Shown here: piece by piece, positions 1 through 9,195 of the stretch
Numbering within the stretch: the stretch's first letter is position 1
How the letters are laid out: each line of letters starts with the position of its first letter
From: Deltaproteobacteria bacterium
Lineage (GTDB): Bacteria; Myxococcota_C; UBA6777
DNA: 64,000 nucleotides
Direction of reading: 5' to 3'
Assembly (NCBI GenBank): GCA_002731275.1
Contig: PCBK01000045.1
Coordinates: forward strand, 38,654-102,653
Notes under the pieces: generated by a model
Told to the model about the DNA's origin: nothing
What the model saw: only the letters and a program-made list of their open reading frames with translations
Database searches by the model: none
Position numbers and translations under genes: made by a program

Positions 1-1228
1 AGCCTTGTGTGGTCACCTTTTTCCAGGTGGAGCTGGCTGTTGCGCGGTGGATGCCTCGGTATTTATTGAGTGTCACATAGCGTCCTTGATACCACTTGTA
101 CATCGTGCGGCGGACCATCCCGTTAAACTGAGGGGTTTCGTAGTACGTATCGGCGACGATTTCGACCCAGGCATCGCTGTCCATGTTTTTGTACGCGAGT
201 GATGTCCAGCGTCGTGCGTCTGCTGAGCGGTCGAGGTTGCTTTTGGCTGTCTCGATGCTGAAAACACTCTTCATTTGGTCGGCTTTTCCGGCATCGTAGA
301 TGTAGAGTGTTTCGAGCTGTACACGTGGGGAGTACTGTGTGAGTTGTTTGGTTTGCTCGATACGAAGTCCGATGATCTTCCCGTCCACAGTCAGGGCGAC
401 AGGTTGGACATTTTCGCCACGAAAGCGACCGATGACTTTCAGTTTATTTTGTTCCATCCCTGTGTCACTGCCTTTTTTGGGCGCGAGGGTGCGCGCGACA
501 GTGACAAACAGTGGTTTTCTGGTCTTGGGTTTTTGGGCACCAGGTTTCTTTTTGGGGCAGGCACAGGTCTTGATGTTGGCTTGGTCCATACCTTTGCGAT
601 AGCGTTCCCAGATGCGATCGACGCGTTTTTGTCGTCTGTTGCGTCGTCCTCTTCTGGACGCTCGATACATGGAGCGACATCGTTTCGCCGAGATCCTCGC
701 CGCTTTTCCTGTGTCGATGTCGATGAGGACAAAGCGTCTGATGCGATAGCGTCGCCAGCTCGTGTAGCGTCGTCCCAATCTCATGCACCACTGCTTCATC
801 ATTTTGTCATGGGAGCGTTTTGCGAGCTCTGAGGCGTACCAGATGGTGAGCTGACGGCGGCCTCTTTTTCTATGGACTTTGAGTTCGTAAATGGAGTCTT
901 TGCGTTTGCGCAACATATTGAAGATGCGCTTTGCTTTTTTGCCTTTGGGTTTGACTTTGGGGCAGCGGCACTGGTTGGCTTTGCGGATGCTCTTTTTCTT
1001 TTTGTTGGGGTTTTCGACGAGCAACCATTCTTTTTTGCCATCGCCGTTGAGATCGATTTGCCAACTCTTGTAACGAAAGAGCTCTTCGCTGATCGCTTTG
1101 TGTGCGGGGACGAGTTGTTTGAGGATCTCAAGTGGTGGGGGTTGGCCCTGTCCACTTTGTGCTTGAGCAGATGAGCTGATCATTCCAATACAACCCAAAA
1201 ACAAAACGATCGGGACGAGACGCTGCAT
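1..1228 (-). CDS. Secreted hypothetical protein with an EF-hand-like loop, 3' end cut by window edge
   Basis: The reading frame starts at ATG 1228 behind an AAGGAGT ribosome site and stays open for about 409 codons to the left edge, so the C-terminus is missing. Residues 1-24 form a signal peptide (hydrophobic core, then SSAQA before the probable cleavage), so the product is exported. Around residue 55 the stretch DLNGDGKKEW looks like a calcium-binding DxNxDGxxE loop of the VCBS/FG-GAP type, in which such proteins describe themselves next to a target number or ligand. The middle third is very rich in Lys and Arg. A later segment reads KVIGRFRGENVQPVALTVDG, which looks like a beta-rich fold. 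I recognise no family for the whole protein. It lies downstream of mutS on the same strand with 212 bases between them, so it probably has its own promoter. Confidence 0.8.
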   Translation of the reverse strand, partial: MQRLVPIVLFLGCIGMISSSAQAQSGQGQPPPLEILKQLVPAHKAISEELFRYKSWQIDLNGDGKKEWLLVENPNKKKKSIRKANQCRCPKVKPKGKKAKRIFNMLRKRKDSIYELKVHRKRGRRQLTIWYASELAKRSHDKMMKQWCMRLGRRYTSWRRYRIRRFVLIDIDTGKAARISAKRCRSMYRASRRGRRNRRQKRVDRIWERYRKGMDQANIKTCACPKKKPGAQKPKTRKPLFVTVARTLAPKKGSDTGMEQNKLKVIGRFRGENVQPVALTVDGKIIGLRIEQTKQLTQYSPRVQLETLYIYDAGKADQMKSVFSIETAKSNLDRSADARRWTSLAYKNMDSDAWVEIVADTYYETPQFNGMVRRTMYKWYQGRYVTLNKYRGIHRATASSTWKKVTTQG

Positions 1229-1440
1229 GGTTGACTCCTTACGGAAGGGATTCGTATATCACTCTAGAGATCAAATATTTGCGTGATTCTTTCACAAAGG
1301 TCGACGCTGCTGTGATGTCATGATGATCCAAGTGTCCGTCTTTGTGTCGTTTCTTTCATACCACATTCTGGGCTGAAGATGTATCCCCAGTTGTTGTGTT
1401 TGTGGTGTAGGCTGCTTTTATTGTAGGCATATTGTCCTAC

Positions 1441-4083
1441 TCACTGTTCCTCTTTCATGCGCTTTTTCCAGTCAAACAAGGTCTGCAAGGCCTCCATAGG
1501 GGAGAGGCTGTTGATGTCGAGGCGTTCGAGTTCGTCTTCTAGGAAGGAGGACATCACATTGTTTGTGGCGGCGGGGGCAAAGAGCGAGAGTTGGCTGTTG
1601 TCTTTGCTCGCGTGAAGCCCACCGATGTCTGCGCTTGAGGGAAGTTTACCTTGCTCCAGACCTGTGAGGATTTGTTGTGCGCGTTTAACGACGCTACGAG
1701 GCAAGCCAGCGAGCCTTCCTACCTGAATCCCATAAGAGTGGTTGGTCCCACCTTCTACGAGCGTGTGGAGGAAGTGGATCTCTTCGTTCCACTCCTGGAT
1801 CGAGATGCTCATATTGCGGAATGTCTCCAGGCAGGCTTCAAGCTCTGTGAGTTCGTGGTAGTGGGTCGCAAAGAGGGTTCGACAGCTGATACGGTTGTGC
1901 AAGAATTCCGCGACAGCCCAGGCGATCGAGATCCCATCAAAGGTGCTCGTGCCGCGACCGATCTCATCGAGGATCACGAGGCTTCTAGAGGTTGCGTTGT
2001 GCAAGATGTTGGAGGTCTCGGTCATTTCAACCATAAAGGTCGATTGTCCGCCTGCGAGGTTGTCCGATGCGCCGACCCTCGTGAAGATGCGGTCACAGAT
2101 ACCCAGTTGGGCTTTGCGTGCGGGGACGAAGCTCCCGATTTGTGACATGAGGCTGATCAGCGCGATCTGTCTCATAATCGTACTTTTACCCGACATGTTA
2201 GGACCTGTCAGGAGGACAAATTGTCCCTTGTCGAGGTACATCTTGAGGTCGTTAGGGACGAACTCACCGGCTTGCATCATCTGCTCGACGACGGGGTGTC
2301 GACCTTGTTCAATGTCGATGATGCTCTCTTCGAAGAGCTCGGGTTTACAGTAGTCATAGCGCACGGCAAGCTCAGCGAAGGTGACGAGCGCGTCGAGTTG
2401 TGCGATGCGATCGGCGAGGGAGGCGATGCGGGGACCAAACAAAGAGACACGTTCACGCAGCTCGGTAAACAGTGTCTGCTCTAGCTCAAGGGACTTCTCT
2501 TCGGCTTGTAGGACCTTTGTGCCAAATTCATCGAGCTCTGTGGTGATGTAGCGCTCGTGGTTGGCCATCGTTTGTTTGCGTTGGTAGCGGTCTGTAGGGA
2601 CGAGGTGGATGTTGGGTTTGGAGACCTCGATAAAGTAGCCAAAGACGCGGTTAAACTTGATCTTGAGCGAGTTAATGCTCGTGTCTTCCCGCTCTCGCGC
2701 CTCCATCTCCAAGATCATGTCTTTGTTGTTTGAGGCGATATATCGGCACTCGTCGAGTTCTTCATCAAATCCTTCACGGATCACACCACCATCTTTGAGG
2801 AGCGCGGGAGGATCTTCGATCAGCACCTTTTGGATGTCTTCGACGACTTCCTCTACAGGGTCGAGCTCACGAAGGATATGGAGTTGCTCACCATCCTCAC
2901 CCAGCTCTGCGAGCAGCTGTGAAACTTCGGGGACAGCCGCAAGAGACGTTCGTAGGGTGTACATGTCCCTTGGTGTTGCGAGCCCGGAGGCGACTTTTCC
3001 GTTGAGGCGTTCGAGGTCATAGATCTTTTTGAGCGCTTCTCGGAGGCTATCACGGAGCATGCTGCGTTCGGTGAATAACTCGACTGCATCGAGGCGTCGT
3101 TGTATACGACTTGGTTCGAGCAGGGGATACATCAGCCAGCTGCGGATCTTTCGGCTTCCCATGGGGGTGACTGCGCGATCGAGTAGGCCAAAGAGTGAGC
3201 CTTTTCGTGTGCGAGCGCGAGAACTTTCGAGCAGCTCAAGGTTGGTGCAGGTGACCTCATCGATGACCATATGGTCGTGAAGTGCGTAAGGGATGAGGCG
3301 GCTGATATGGGGTGGGTCTTTCTTTTGCGTTTCAAAGACGTAGTCGAGCAGTGCGCCGGCTGCACGTGTCCCTAGCTGCATCTTTTCGACACCAAAGCCA
3401 TCGAGGCTATGGACTTCAAAGTGCTCACACAGACGCTCATGGGTTTCTTTGTTTGCGAAGCAGCGAGGTTCACGAAATTTGATCGCGACGCCTTCGAGGC
3501 GTGAGAGGTGGTCGCGGATGAGGGGGATGTCTCGTTGGTCTTCGCTCAGCAACAGCTCACTCGGTGAGATCCTGTATGTCTCTGAGAGGACTTCTTCTTC
3601 GGAGACCTCGGTCAGTCGAAAGTCACCTGTTGTGAGATCGAGCATGGAGAGACCCCACCGCTTCTTTTTGTTGATGATGCCCATCAAGTAGTGGTTGCTG
3701 TGGGAGTCAAGCGCGTCAGGATCAAGGACCATCCCGGGGGTGACGATACGCGTGACATCTCTCTTGACGAGTCCTTTGGCGAGCTTGGCATCCTCCACTT
3801 GATCGCAAATGACGACAGTGTGGCCTGCAGCGACCATTCGATTGACGTAGTTGCGGTATGAATGGTGAGGGATCCCTGCCATTGGGATCGGCTCGTCCTT
3901 CATCTTGTTGCGGTGGGTGAGTGCGATGTCCAGGACGCGCGACGCGAGCTTGGCGTCGTCAAAGAACATCTCGAAGAAGTCTCCCATGCGGAAAAAGACA
4001 ACACCGTTGGGGTATTGGTCTTTGACCTTCATGTATTGTTGCATCATGGGCGTCAGTTTTTTTTCCTTGCCTTTTCGCGCCAC
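1441..4083 (-). CDS. mutS: DNA mismatch repair protein MutS
   Basis: MutS recognises mismatches and small loops as a clamp-like dimer and starts methyl-independent or MutL-dependent repair. The N-terminal mismatch-binding motif is present (GDFFEMFFDDA, with the Phe-x-Glu wedge), followed by the connector, core and clamp domains. The C-terminal ABC-type ATPase has Walker A GPNMSGKST and Walker B/signature LVILDEIGRGTSTFDG. A frame extension to GTG 4152 exists, but GTG 4083 has an AAGGAG site nine bases upstream and gives a protein of 880 residues beginning MARKGKEKKLTPMMQQY, which fits the family start much better. It is transcribed alone. No MutL is present in the window. Confidence 0.97.
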   Translation of the reverse strand: MARKGKEKKLTPMMQQYMKVKDQYPNGVVFFRMGDFFEMFFDDAKLASRVLDIALTHRNKMKDEPIPMAGIPHHSYRNYVNRMVAAGHTVVICDQVEDAKLAKGLVKRDVTRIVTPGMVLDPDALDSHSNHYLMGIINKKKRWGLSMLDLTTGDFRLTEVSEEEVLSETYRISPSELLLSEDQRDIPLIRDHLSRLEGVAIKFREPRCFANKETHERLCEHFEVHSLDGFGVEKMQLGTRAAGALLDYVFETQKKDPPHISRLIPYALHDHMVIDEVTCTNLELLESSRARTRKGSLFGLLDRAVTPMGSRKIRSWLMYPLLEPSRIQRRLDAVELFTERSMLRDSLREALKKIYDLERLNGKVASGLATPRDMYTLRTSLAAVPEVSQLLAELGEDGEQLHILRELDPVEEVVEDIQKVLIEDPPALLKDGGVIREGFDEELDECRYIASNNKDMILEMEAREREDTSINSLKIKFNRVFGYFIEVSKPNIHLVPTDRYQRKQTMANHERYITTELDEFGTKVLQAEEKSLELEQTLFTELRERVSLFGPRIASLADRIAQLDALVTFAELAVRYDYCKPELFEESIIDIEQGRHPVVEQMMQAGEFVPNDLKMYLDKGQFVLLTGPNMSGKSTIMRQIALISLMSQIGSFVPARKAQLGICDRIFTRVGASDNLAGGQSTFMVEMTETSNILHNATSRSLVILDEIGRGTSTFDGISIAWAVAEFLHNRISCRTLFATHYHELTELEACLETFRNMSISIQEWNEEIHFLHTLVEGGTNHSYGIQVGRLAGLPRSVVKRAQQILTGLEQGKLPSSADIGGLHASKDNSQLSLFAPAATNNVMSSFLEDELERLDINSLSPMEALQTLFDWKKRMKEEQ

Positions 4084-4285
4084 CCTGTTCTTCTCCTTGT
4101 TTTTCCTTGAGAAATGTCTTCTTGAGGTCTCTCGAATGATTGAAATCTGCACGATCTTAGCGGATTCAACCCGAAAATCAAGGCCTACATCTTAATTGCC
4201 TGAAATGAGACTGAATGTTCGAGCTTCTTTGCGGTTTCACTTGCCCGATGGACCACGGACCGCTTCTTTGTAGCCTATCTTTTTG

Positions 4286-4313
4286 TTGACTCCTCTGTTT
4301 TTCATGTTATACT
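4286..4313 (+). promoter_or_regulatory. Sigma-70-type promoter for the 4486 membrane protein
   Basis: The -35 box TTGACT (4286-4291) and the -10 box TATACT (4308-4313) are separated by 16 bases, and the bases before the -10 give the extended TGn element. It lies in the 400-base divergent gap between mutS and the next plus-strand gene, leaving a leader of about 165 bases. I see no other gene in that gap. Confidence 0.6.
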
Positions 4314-4485
4314 CATGCACTGTGATGAGGACAAAATCACGAGGAGACCGCTATAAACACCATCTCAGCAGCACTCACTCAAAGCGCTACTGGGTATCGC
4401 ATCATCATCTCTTGCATGGACTCCACTTTCACCAACCAAATCACATGTTTCGTTTTCCTGAGGACGCGACAGGAGTGACCTTACT

Positions 4486-5205
4486 ATGAATCTGTTTACC
4501 CTCAGCCTGATGGTTGCAGGCGGGATTGTTCTCATTCTCGCGGTGATTGGATTGATCATCGCTATCTCCGAACGTGGTGCAAAGAAAAAACGCGCCGCCT
4601 ACTTACGTTCGTTGTGGGAATCCCCTTCTGGCCTCTCATGGTCACCGCCGGGCGTTATCCCTATGCCTGAGCTGACAACGCCACCTTCACAAGCACTCAG
4701 CTCAACACAAGCTCTCGATCATGCTGTCCCTTCTGAGCCTGTTGCGCCGACGCCAACTGCTGAAGAAACAGATGCGACCCTCGCGTATGATGCGAACGAA
4801 GACGCCGCGCTTCAACAGCTTCGTCAACAAGCTGCAGCCGAAGAGGCTGCTTCTCTCGACACTACACAGGCGATGGGTGGGACACCTGACTTCATGGAGT
4901 CTGTCCCCGAAGAAGCACCCATCCCTGAAGCTGTGGAGGCCCTGCCTCCTGCAGATCGAATCTTGTACCTCGATCCAGAATTTGAACTCGCTGAGATCAA
5001 AAGAATTCTGCGTATTTGGTCGATGTTGCCCGACGAAAAGTTTGAACAGTCTCAACTCTGGCAGAGTGATGATGGCACCACCGTCAAACTCCTGACCGAG
5101 ACTGATAAAGGTTATCCCTGCCTTGAGCTTCGTGGTGATATGGCTGAAGACCTCGCTGAATACCTCCCCGAAGACCTCCCCATTATCCCCACTCTCTCTG
5201 TATAA
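4486..5205 (+). CDS. Hypothetical membrane-anchored protein, 239 aa
   Basis: One N-terminal membrane segment (residues about 8-28, MVAGGIVLILAVIGLIIAI) is followed by a short basic patch (RGAKKKR), so the rest of the protein is probably cytoplasmic. Residues 45-150 are rich in Pro, Ala, Glu and Thr and look disordered. Residues 155-239 form a compact acidic domain with DRILYLDPEFELAEIKRIL and ending PEDLPIIPTL. The layout (short membrane anchor, flexible P/E/A linker, small globular end) resembles ZipA, but I see no sequence evidence for a ZipA domain, so this is only an analogy. Ribosome site AGGAG lies nine bases before ATG. It stands alone between mutS and a repeat block. Confidence 0.75.
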   Translation: MNLFTLSLMVAGGIVLILAVIGLIIAISERGAKKKRAAYLRSLWESPSGLSWSPPGVIPMPELTTPPSQALSSTQALDHAVPSEPVAPTPTAEETDATLAYDANEDAALQQLRQQAAAEEAASLDTTQAMGGTPDFMESVPEEAPIPEAVEALPPADRILYLDPEFELAEIKRILRIWSMLPDEKFEQSQLWQSDDGTTVKLLTETDKGYPCLELRGDMAEDLAEYLPEDLPIIPTLSV

Positions 5206-5317
5206 TCCAACTTCACTGATTTGATCCAGGGGCCGTTGCACTTGTGTCTTCGCAAAGTGCACCCGAATACACGGCACAATCCCTCATGAACATACGTATG
5301 TCGCAAGCGTGAAAAAA

Positions 5318-5521
5318 CCCCCTCAGACGGGCTTTGCCCGCCAGCTCCCCCTACGCAACTTCGTAGGCAAGGGGAGCGATGCAAGAACCCCCTCAGACGG
5401 GCTTCGCCCGCCAGCTCCCCCTACGCAACTACGTTGGCAAGGGGAGCGATGCAAGACCCCCTCAGACGGGCTTCGCCCGCCAGCTCCCCCTACGCAACTT
5501 CGTTGGCAAGGGGAGCGATGC
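5318..5521. repeat. Three tandem copies of a 69-70 base bipartite hairpin repeat
   Basis: Copies start at 5318, 5388 and 5457, each beginning CCCCCTCAGACGGGC. Each holds two hairpins: a short one (GGGC-TTT/TTC-GCCC) and a longer one in which GCTCCCC pairs with GGGGAGC around a CTACGCAAC...CGTNGGC inner part. Loop positions vary between copies (TTCGTAG, TACGTTG, TTCGTTG) while stems are kept, as expected if the structure is selected. There is no spacer diversity, so it is not a CRISPR array. Confidence 0.8.
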
Positions 5522-5530
5522 GTATCAAAC

Positions 5531-5701
5531 GATATACCGCGATATAAAAGAAAAATCTTCGTGTATATCGTATGGATGTCAGTAGGGGCGGGCCTTGTGT
5601 CCGACCTCAATTGTCGTATAAATCGGACAAATGGTCCCTCCTCTCGAAAGGCTTGAGAGGAGGGAAGAGCCGGAGGCGAAGGGTGGAGAGTTTGTTGAGG
5701 T
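5531..5701. repeat. Direct repeat family, copy 1, with a perfect 10-bp hairpin
   Basis: This stretch and 5874-6039 align along most of their length: ATATCG, GATGTCAGTAGGG, CGGGCCTTGTGTCCGACCTCAA, GTCCCTCCTC, CGAAAGGCTTGAG and GAGTTTGTTGAGG occur in the same order. This copy contains CCCTCCTCTC (5636-5645) pairing perfectly with GAGAGGAGGG (5655-5664) around a nine-base loop. Confidence 0.7.
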
Positions 5702-5873
5702 GGATGATTGCAAGTGAAGACGCAAAAAACCCACTGAAAGCTCGTAAGCAAAGGGGCTTTATAAGGATGTCGCCTGCGACATACGCCTGAAAGAAGGGGA
5801 TGAAATAGGATGGTCAGGGGAGTTTGCGGAGACACAAGTGCAACGTCCGCCGGAGCAGTTGCCGAGTACCTTT

Positions 5874-6039
5874 CGTATATACCGTTGCATCCCCACATCT
5901 CGCCAAATCTTTGGATATATCGGATGAATGTCAGTAGGGTCGGGCCTTGTGTCCGACCTCAATCTTCGTATATATCGGTTAATTAGTCCCTCCTCGAAAG
6001 GCTTGAGCGGAGTGACAGGGTGGTGAGTTTGTTGAGGCG
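5874..6039. repeat. Direct repeat family, copy 2
   Basis: This is the partner of 5531-5701. It keeps GGTCGG paired with CCGACC around GCCTTGTGT, and the CGAAAGGCTTGAG loop region, but the second hairpin is weaker than in copy 1. It ends about ten bases before the stop codon of the S41 protease gene, so its transcript side would be the 3' region of that gene. Confidence 0.7.
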
Positions 6040-6048
6040 TATAAAGCT

Positions 6049-9000
6049 CTAGCGGCGTTTGGTGGGGCGGCGTTTGGTGGGGCGGCGTTTGGTGGGGCGG
6101 CGTTTGGCGAAACGGCCATTGGGTTTTACGATGACACCTTCTTTGGAGTAGTAGACCATCAACTCTTCGACACCGGAGAATTTTTCGGTCTCACGTGCTC
6201 TGATCAAGATGCGGTTTTGGCCGTTTTTGAGCTTGATCTTGAGCTTGATGGGGAGTTGGGGACGATTGCGCATTGTGTGGTAGTAAACCTTTTCTCCGTT
6301 CACAAGGATATACACGTCGCGCAGTGAGGTGTTGTTGTTGATCATCCCCTTGAGGGTATATGTTTTGCTTTTGGACCAAATGGGCTTTTTGCTGGCTTTT
6401 ACGACGATCTTTGGGGTCTTAAATTGCCAGTGGAATTGGAGCTTTTGTCGACGTCCGCGTTTTCCAACGGCGACATCCTTGGCGTAGATCCAGCCTGTCC
6501 ACTTCCCGGACTTTTTGCGTTTCTTCTTGGCATCGAGCTCCTTCGTTGGCGCTCTAAAGAGTATCCTGTAGAAGGGTCCAAGACGTCCTGTCACTTTAAG
6601 TGACGAGCCTTTGGAGAGTCGTGCAACACGTGGTGCGTCGAAGGAAGCACCACCGTAGACCCACGCTGTACGTCCTTGGACACGCATCGCTTTGGCTTTG
6701 AGTCGCTTGGGACGTAGGCCACTGTGATACAGGCGGAGCTTCAGGTGCTCAACAGAGGAGGTGAGAAGCTCTGCATCGAAGATCGTCAGTCGTATATCGA
6801 GGTTCTTTTTAAGGATGTCACTTTTGAGGCGGAAGCGGAACCGACCGGTTGTGGATTCGCCGGGATTAAGTGTTCCAAAGCGGAAGCGTCCGCGCTCGAT
6901 AAAGAGCTCACGTCCTGTTTTGTTGCGTAGAACACCGAGGACTTTGGGGGCTTTGCCTTTTCCAATGTTGCGTACGGAGACACGGAGGCTGATGGATTCA
7001 CCGGCTTGTAGGAGCTGGTCACCGTTACCTTTACGCTCTTCGATCGCGTAGCTAAACGCAAAGCGTGGCTTTTTGTGCCCGTGGCAATAGAGGGTGATGG
7101 ATTCGCTCTGCTCGATGTTGTCTTCTGCGCGAAGTTTGAGCTTGAGCTGATGGACTTGTGTGTTGAGCCAATTGGGGAGCTTGACGTGGACAGACCACTT
7201 ACGGCTTCGCTTCGGAGCGATTTTCCCAAAGATAAACTCCTTGCGATTGAGGAACCAATACTTGGAGTCCGTCACACCACGTACACGGTACGCGGTCCCT
7301 GTGCCTTTGTTGGTCACGGTGACTTGGAGGCGGAAGGAACTGCCGGCCCAAACGCGCAATCCACGTGGGGATTTGTTTTTGAAGGCGGGTTTTTTCCCCT
7401 TCTTCTTCTTCGCTTTTGAGGGGAGGAGGCGGTAGGAGACGACGAGTTTGGGGGTTCCTTTCTTTTTGGCGAGAGGAGACCAGGAGACACCAAGTGATTT
7501 GATGGCCTTGAGGATCTTTTTGCGTTCCTTTTTGCGGATGGAGAGCAACTCGCTCTCTGCATCTTTGTAAAAGGACTTCCTCATAGAATGCTTTGTGTTT
7601 CTGAGGAGTTTGTGTGCAAGATCGATCTCAAAGTCCATGTCCAACTTTTTGTTGGTGTATTGGTTCTCATACCGCTTGAGCTTCTCTTTTTGTGTGAGCG
7701 TATCAAAGTAAGAGATGCGGAAGAGTGGCTTGCGGTGTTCGCGGACACCTTTAAGGTATTTGGGGAGCTTCTTTTTGGCGACACCATTTTTGTGTTTGTT
7801 GCCAATAAAGTGGATGTTGTCTTTCTCGATATGGACGGGTTTGAGGTCGATATCAGGTGAGACTCCGATCTTTTGGATGGAGATGCCACCTGGCGTCAGG
7901 TATTGCGCGACGGTCAGCTTCAGCGCGGAAAATTCGCGTGTGTAGCTGGAGAGTCGTGAGATGGGGTAGAGGACTTGGACAGTCCCTTTACCATACGTGC
8001 GTTGTCCAAGGACGATGGCACGTTCGTTGTTTTTGAGTGCGCCTGCGACGATCTCCGAAGCCGAAGCCGAGCCGTTGTTCACGAGGATGATGATGGGGTA
8101 ATCGGGCTGTGTTCCGTAGGAGGAGGCTCTGTGGACTTTGTGCTGTGAAGAGCCACCTGCGTGGGTCACGATGACGCCTTTGCGCAAGAAAGTATCGGAG
8201 ACCTTGATCGCTTGGTCGAGGAGTCCACCCGGATTATCGCGGAGATCGATGATGAGACCACGTAACCCTGATGTTTTGGTGTTCATTTTGCGCAGCGCTT
8301 TGTGCAGATCAGGCGTTGTATTTTGTTGGAAGTTCTTGATGCGAACGTAGCCAATTTTGTTTTTGAGCAGGTGGTGTGTCACGCTCTCAACTTTGATGAT
8401 GGCGCGGATGATGGTGAACTTTCGAGGCTGCGTGAAGCCCTTGCGCATGATCCAGATGATGACCTTGCTACCGGGTTTTCCTCGAAGTTTCCCGACGGCA
8501 TCAGTCAGGCTCATGTTGATCGTCGATTCATCGCCGATGCGGACGATACGATCGAGAGGTCGGAGACCTACTTTGGAAGCGGGTGTGCCGGGCATGGGGC
8601 TCACGACAGTCAGGAAGCCATCGCGGTTTTGGATGACGATCCCCAAACCTCCAAACTCACCTCGCGTGTGGATCTGCATGTCTTTGTAGTAAGAGGGAGG
8701 CAGAAAGTTGGTGTGGGTGTCGAGTGTTTTGAGCATCCCGTGGATGGCGGCAAATTCGATCTTGCGGAGCTTAATATTGCCTTTGTAGTGTTTTTGAATG
8801 AAGGCAAAGATCGGTTTGAGCTGGTGACCGACGTCAAAGATCGTTTGGAAGCGACGCAGTGTGAAGCGTTTGACTTTGCGGTCGACGTGTATCTCGAGTT
8901 TTTCTTTATGTCCTGTGACAAAGCGCACCATGATCGCCGGGACGAGCATTTGAATGCGCTTGACCGCTTCTCGAAACATCTTTTTGGGTCGGATTTGTTT

Positions 9001-9195
9001 GCGCTCTACGTAGTTTTCATTGCAGAGCCAGGTGACGCGACGGATGTATGTGAGGTCGAGAAAATTGTATCCGACTTGGGCATGTGCACGTGCTGGTTGG
9101 AGAGGTTCAGCGAGCCAGCTTGTCGGCGTGATGCTGAACACACCACCGATACAAAGCACGCCCAAGAAGAACAAAAACCATCGACTTTTTCTCAT
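6049..9195 (-). CDS. S41 carboxy-terminal processing protease with long beta-rich extension
   Basis: This is a secreted or periplasmic serine protease of the CtpA/Prc type, 1048 residues, more than twice the usual length. A signal peptide covers residues 1-40 (cleavage near ARAHA). A PDZ domain follows (about 175-260, FGGLGIVIQNRDGFLTVVSP) and then the S41 core (about 280-480) with the IIDLRDNPGG strand, the nucleophile region NNGSASASEIV (374-383) and the catalytic Lys in YGKGTVQ (Lys403). Residues 600-800 look like two CARDB-type adhesion domains. About 840-895 looks like an SH3-like domain (ARLSKGSSLKVTGRLGPFYR), followed by another beta domain. The last residues are four RRPTK repeats. 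Ribosome site AAAGG precedes ATG 9195. The extension probably holds substrate or cell wall; that is inference. Confidence 0.93.
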   Translation of the reverse strand: MRKSRWFLFFLGVLCIGGVFSITPTSWLAEPLQPARAHAQVGYNFLDLTYIRRVTWLCNENYVERKQIRPKKMFREAVKRIQMLVPAIMVRFVTGHKEKLEIHVDRKVKRFTLRRFQTIFDVGHQLKPIFAFIQKHYKGNIKLRKIEFAAIHGMLKTLDTHTNFLPPSYYKDMQIHTRGEFGGLGIVIQNRDGFLTVVSPMPGTPASKVGLRPLDRIVRIGDESTINMSLTDAVGKLRGKPGSKVIIWIMRKGFTQPRKFTIIRAIIKVESVTHHLLKNKIGYVRIKNFQQNTTPDLHKALRKMNTKTSGLRGLIIDLRDNPGGLLDQAIKVSDTFLRKGVIVTHAGGSSQHKVHRASSYGTQPDYPIIILVNNGSASASEIVAGALKNNERAIVLGQRTYGKGTVQVLYPISRLSSYTREFSALKLTVAQYLTPGGISIQKIGVSPDIDLKPVHIEKDNIHFIGNKHKNGVAKKKLPKYLKGVREHRKPLFRISYFDTLTQKEKLKRYENQYTNKKLDMDFEIDLAHKLLRNTKHSMRKSFYKDAESELLSIRKKERKKILKAIKSLGVSWSPLAKKKGTPKLVVSYRLLPSKAKKKKGKKPAFKNKSPRGLRVWAGSSFRLQVTVTNKGTGTAYRVRGVTDSKYWFLNRKEFIFGKIAPKRSRKWSVHVKLPNWLNTQVHQLKLKLRAEDNIEQSESITLYCHGHKKPRFAFSYAIEERKGNGDQLLQAGESISLRVSVRNIGKGKAPKVLGVLRNKTGRELFIERGRFRFGTLNPGESTTGRFRFRLKSDILKKNLDIRLTIFDAELLTSSVEHLKLRLYHSGLRPKRLKAKAMRVQGRTAWVYGGASFDAPRVARLSKGSSLKVTGRLGPFYRILFRAPTKELDAKKKRKKSGKWTGWIYAKDVAVGKRGRRQKLQFHWQFKTPKIVVKASKKPIWSKSKTYTLKGMINNNTSLRDVYILVNGEKVYYHTMRNRPQLPIKLKIKLKNGQNRILIRARETEKFSGVEELMVYYSKEGVIVKPNGRFAKRRPTKRRPTKRRPTKRR
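6052..6109. repeat. 15-bp tandem repeat at the 3' end of the S41 protease gene
   Basis: Copies of GCGGCGTTTGGTGGG start at 6052, 6067 and 6082, and a degenerate fourth begins at 6097. They encode the RRPTK repeats at the protein C-terminus. The unit length is a multiple of three, so copy number can change without a frameshift. Confidence 0.9.

Larger units (their letters stand above)
5232..5844. repeat. Imperfect inverted-repeat boundaries around a repeat block
   Basis: A 22-base stretch beginning CGTTGCACTTGTGTCT near 5233 recurs inverted near 5823-5844 with about one mismatch. Further in, CGTATGTCGCA (about 5295-5305) recurs inverted at about 5776-5786. The spacing between the two elements is similar on each side (near 48 and 44 bases). 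The enclosed 600 bases carry three tandem hairpin repeats but no open reading frame with coding character. The arrangement resembles the ends of a non-autonomous mobile element, but no target-site duplication was established. Confidence 0.45.

Noticed and set aside
5318..5521. Possible CRISPR array
   Set aside because: The three units follow each other without spacers, each unit is a two-hairpin structure, and no cas gene is present.
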